A stretch of DNA of 7,116 nucleotides, from contig JAITFV010000010.1 of the NCBI GenBank assembly GCA_031281115.1, forward strand, positions 1-7,116, in the 5' to 3' direction. The translations under genes and the position numbers were made by a program. The DNA comes from Oscillospiraceae bacterium (GTDB lineage Bacteria; Bacillota; Clostridia; Oscillospirales; Ruminococcaceae). Positions 4,856 through 7,116 of the stretch are shown here, piece by piece. The notes beneath the pieces were generated by a model. The model saw nothing but the letters and a program-made list of their open reading frames with translations, was not told where the DNA came from and did no database searches. Positions within the stretch are counted from its first letter, which is position 1, and every line of letters starts with the position of its first letter.

Positions 4856-7116
4856 ATGAAAAAACGAAAAATCCTATCTTTAATCGTGACACTGGCAATC
4901 CTTGCCGGTATGTTCACGATGCCTACGTTTACGGCTTCGGCAGATACGCCGTCATGCCCCGTACATGACCCGGTATGGGAATTGGATTTCAGCAAACTTA
5001 CAGCAACGAACCTCACAGCACAGGGCGGTGGGTTCAGAGCGTTAGGGAATGCCGATTATGTACCCGGTATGCGGCTTAACAGTTCTAACGAGAATGAATT
5101 TCTTAACGTTAATGTTGCTGACAGCTCTGTACTTTGGAGCAATACCGGACGTTGGACACGTATATTTGTACATACCGGTACAGCAGCAGGCGGAACAGCC
5201 GATTCTTGGGATGCCGCGAAAGGTAGTTTCAACCCTACACCCGGCAAACAATACAGAATTGATTTTGACGCTGAAATTATTTCAGGCTCAGCGGCGGCGC
5301 ACAGAATAGAAATAAATGCCAATCGCTGGGGCGCAGATAATGTTTGGACTGACGGCACTCAAGAACAGTTCAATTTCCTTGCTCTTGGTGTATCACAAAA
5401 AATAAGCCACACTTGGACTCAAGGCGGTCCCGAAGCAACGAGTCCCGGCGGGCGCGGCGGTGATTTATCTATCATGCTCCGCAATGACCCGGCGCACGTG
5501 GCAAGTATTACAAACCTTAAAATTTACGAACTCGGCGGCACTTGCAACTGCCCTCCTACGGGTTGCGGCAACTGCTACGACCTCGACTGCGAAGAGTGTT
5601 TCCCTCCTATTGAGTGCGGAAGAAATGAACTCGTATTCGGTTGGGGTCCTGCTCTTGAGTTTGGCACCGACGCCCAAGACCCCCTCCCGCGCAACGTCGA
5701 TAGCGGCAATCTCGCCGTCCCTAATCCTCCGCTCGGCGGGCTTTGGCGTGAATCTGCCGAAGGCAGAAGAGCCGATGATGTATATCACTCTGATATTGAT
5801 AATGAGACCCGCGGGAACCCCGAAAATCACACCGCAATACTTAAATTTGATAATATCGGGCTTGAAGAAATAGGCTTAGAACCCGATGGCAACGGTGTTT
5901 TCACTTTTACAATTACTCAGCAGAGAAGTACTAACAGACGGCTGAATATCTGGACTGACTTATCTCCTAACGTATTGCCTTCAAGCGTAACAGGCGATGA
6001 GCGTAATCCGGAGAAAATAGCGTTCGCAACGACAGCAAACGTTACCGCCGGCGCAATCGTCCATACACCGACGTTTACCTCGGCAACCACCGCAGAGGGC
6101 GCTGTCACCACTCACAATGTTACAATTCCGAAAGATTTGCTTTACTCTTACTGTGAAGAAACAGAAACAGAAACTTTTGCGACCGCAGTTTATGTAATGG
6201 GAAGTCTCGGCAGCCGTATACACGGTGTTGAGGGCGGCGATGACGCTCCGAGGTCTGACGTTACATATAATCTTATTTCCGCAGCTTTAACAATAAGCCA
6301 TGATGCAGGATGTATTATCGGCGATGATTGCGTTGTCTGCTGTAAAGGCTGCTCCGCTTGCGACGGCAGCGCGGAAGGTTTCGTTACCGTGCTCGGCAAT
6401 GAAACTAACAAAGGCGGCGTTCACCGCATACCCGGAGCAACACCGGCGGATAACCCGACCATAGATGTTGCTCTAAGCGGATTTACGGTTCAAGGACCGG
6501 GTTCGGGCGGCTGGATAACTCACGAACACGGTTTCAACAGCGAAATACCCAGCCGCCGCAATCAGTGGGGCTGGCACTCAACAGATTTTGAAGGCGCTAC
6601 TGTTATCGACGGCAAAGAACCTGTCATGGATTGGGAAGAAATGCGTACTGCCAGATACTTAGTTTTAGAGTTCTGGGCAACTAACCACGCGAACGGATTC
6701 CCGAATAACTCAACCGTATGGGGCATGGGCGGCATGAATATCGCCCTCCTCGGAACAGCTTCCGGAGATTGGTTCCCGGTTCTCGCTAACTGGAATGATA
6801 TGGGCAGCGTAACCCACCAATCTAACGGATTTATTGTAATCGACCTGTTCAGACACCCCGATTATGCAGAGTGGCAGGAACAGGACGGCGGTCAAATTAT
6901 GGTTCGTTTTGACGGCAACCACTATAATAAGTTTGAGAACTTAGCGGGTGCGCGCCTTACTAACCAAGTGCCGGTATTACCCGGAACTGTTTGGTCTCCC
7001 GGATTATCTGAAGAAGGTATTCAGCCTATCGGACGTATTACCCAAACCGCCCCCACGTTCGCGGCTCCTTCCTGCGAAATTTTAGTCAGAGCGGAAGAAA
7101 ATACGATTAACCCTCA
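4856..7116 (+). CDS. Large secreted modular protein with cysteine-rich hinges (3' end outside window)
   Basis: The frame is open from ATG 4856 to the window's end: 753 codons plus two bases, with no stop. ggagga (4840-4845) lies ten bases before the ATG. A typical signal peptide is present (KKRK, a hydrophobic core to about 20, likely cleavage after ASA at 29). Three beta-rich modules can be outlined. Module 1, about 36-228, has a jelly-roll look (YRIDFDAEI, then NLKIYEL), recalling carbohydrate-binding modules of the CBM4/9 type, but this is pattern only. Module 2 is about 255-485 and module 3 about 503-730, rich in Trp and aromatic residues (NQWGWHSTDF). Cys-rich hinges separate them: 230-254 with seven Cys and 486-502 with six; single Cys occur at 34 and 740. 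No catalytic motif, dockerin, SLH or sortase signal is visible so far; the missing C-terminus may carry one. The gene has its own strong promoter and is not part of the upstream operon. Confidence 0.9.
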   Translation, partial: MKKRKILSLIVTLAILAGMFTMPTFTASADTPSCPVHDPVWELDFSKLTATNLTAQGGGFRALGNADYVPGMRLNSSNENEFLNVNVADSSVLWSNTGRWTRIFVHTGTAAGGTADSWDAAKGSFNPTPGKQYRIDFDAEIISGSAAAHRIEINANRWGADNVWTDGTQEQFNFLALGVSQKISHTWTQGGPEATSPGGRGGDLSIMLRNDPAHVASITNLKIYELGGTCNCPPTGCGNCYDLDCEECFPPIECGRNELVFGWGPALEFGTDAQDPLPRNVDSGNLAVPNPPLGGLWRESAEGRRADDVYHSDIDNETRGNPENHTAILKFDNIGLEEIGLEPDGNGVFTFTITQQRSTNRRLNIWTDLSPNVLPSSVTGDERNPEKIAFATTANVTAGAIVHTPTFTSATTAEGAVTTHNVTIPKDLLYSYCEETETETFATAVYVMGSLGSRIHGVEGGDDAPRSDVTYNLISAALTISHDAGCIIGDDCVVCCKGCSACDGSAEGFVTVLGNETNKGGVHRIPGATPADNPTIDVALSGFTVQGPGSGGWITHEHGFNSEIPSRRNQWGWHSTDFEGATVIDGKEPVMDWEEMRTARYLVLEFWATNHANGFPNNSTVWGMGGMNIALLGTASGDWFPVLANWNDMGSVTHQSNGFIVIDLFRHPDYAEWQEQDGGQIMVRFDGNHYNKFENLAGARLTNQVPVLPGTVWSPGLSEEGIQPIGRITQTAPTFAAPSCEILVRAEENTINP

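Noticed and set aside
5543..5620. Cys-rich segment as a ferredoxin-type iron-sulfur site
   Set aside because: The spacing does not match C-x2-C-x2-C-x3-C-P, and the protein carries an export signal, where such clusters are not expected.
5460..5873. Open frame of 137 codons on the + strand in another frame
   Set aside because: It sits inside the large secreted protein, whose frame is continuous from 4856 with a signal peptide and a good ribosome site.

Overview
The window looks like chromosomal DNA from a low-to-mid GC Gram-positive anaerobe of the Clostridia type. This rests on gene content rather than an rRNA marker: a pepP/efp pair of the Firmicutes kind, an EF-P with the Bacillus-like PGKG loop, a small acidic zinc-ribbon protein resembling the clostridial CD1247 group, strong AG-rich Shine-Dalgarno sites, and exported proteins with Gram-positive style signal peptides. 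Species and genus cannot be fixed from the sequence alone.

Layout. (1) Bases 2-286 hold the 3' end of an M24 metallopeptidase (Xaa-Pro aminopeptidase/dipeptidase). (2) Bases 287-345 are a short intergenic stretch with two adjacent hairpins and a competing long-range pairing, placed just before the efp ribosome site. (3) Bases 360-926 encode elongation factor P. (4) Bases 971-1369 encode an acidic zinc-ribbon protein. (5) Bases 1374-2672, four bases after the previous stop, encode an exported, C-terminally membrane-anchored protein made of about nine WG-type repeats. (6) Bases 2733-4670 encode a heavy-metal P1B-type ATPase without an N-terminal metal-binding domain and with an unusual HNIGS motif in its last membrane helix. 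(7) Bases 4704-4731 form a strong intrinsic terminator. (8) A near-consensus extended -10 promoter at 4753-4781 and a hairpin at the predicted 5' end of its mRNA precede a large secreted protein (4856 to beyond 7116) that is open to the window's end.

The first five genes are all on the + strand, are separated by 73, 44, 4 and 60 bases, and have no clear internal terminator, so they may be one transcription unit ending at the terminator. Peptidase and EF-P are housekeeping functions of protein turnover and translation. Nothing visible ties the WG-repeat protein or the metal ATPase to them functionally. The last gene is a separate unit with its own promoter; it encodes a modular extracellular protein in which cysteine-rich hinges alternate with beta-rich domains.

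The most unusual items are this cysteine-hinged secreted protein and its 5' leader, the atypical metal site of the ATPase, and the WG-repeat surface protein. No mobile element, CRISPR array, tRNA or rRNA was seen.
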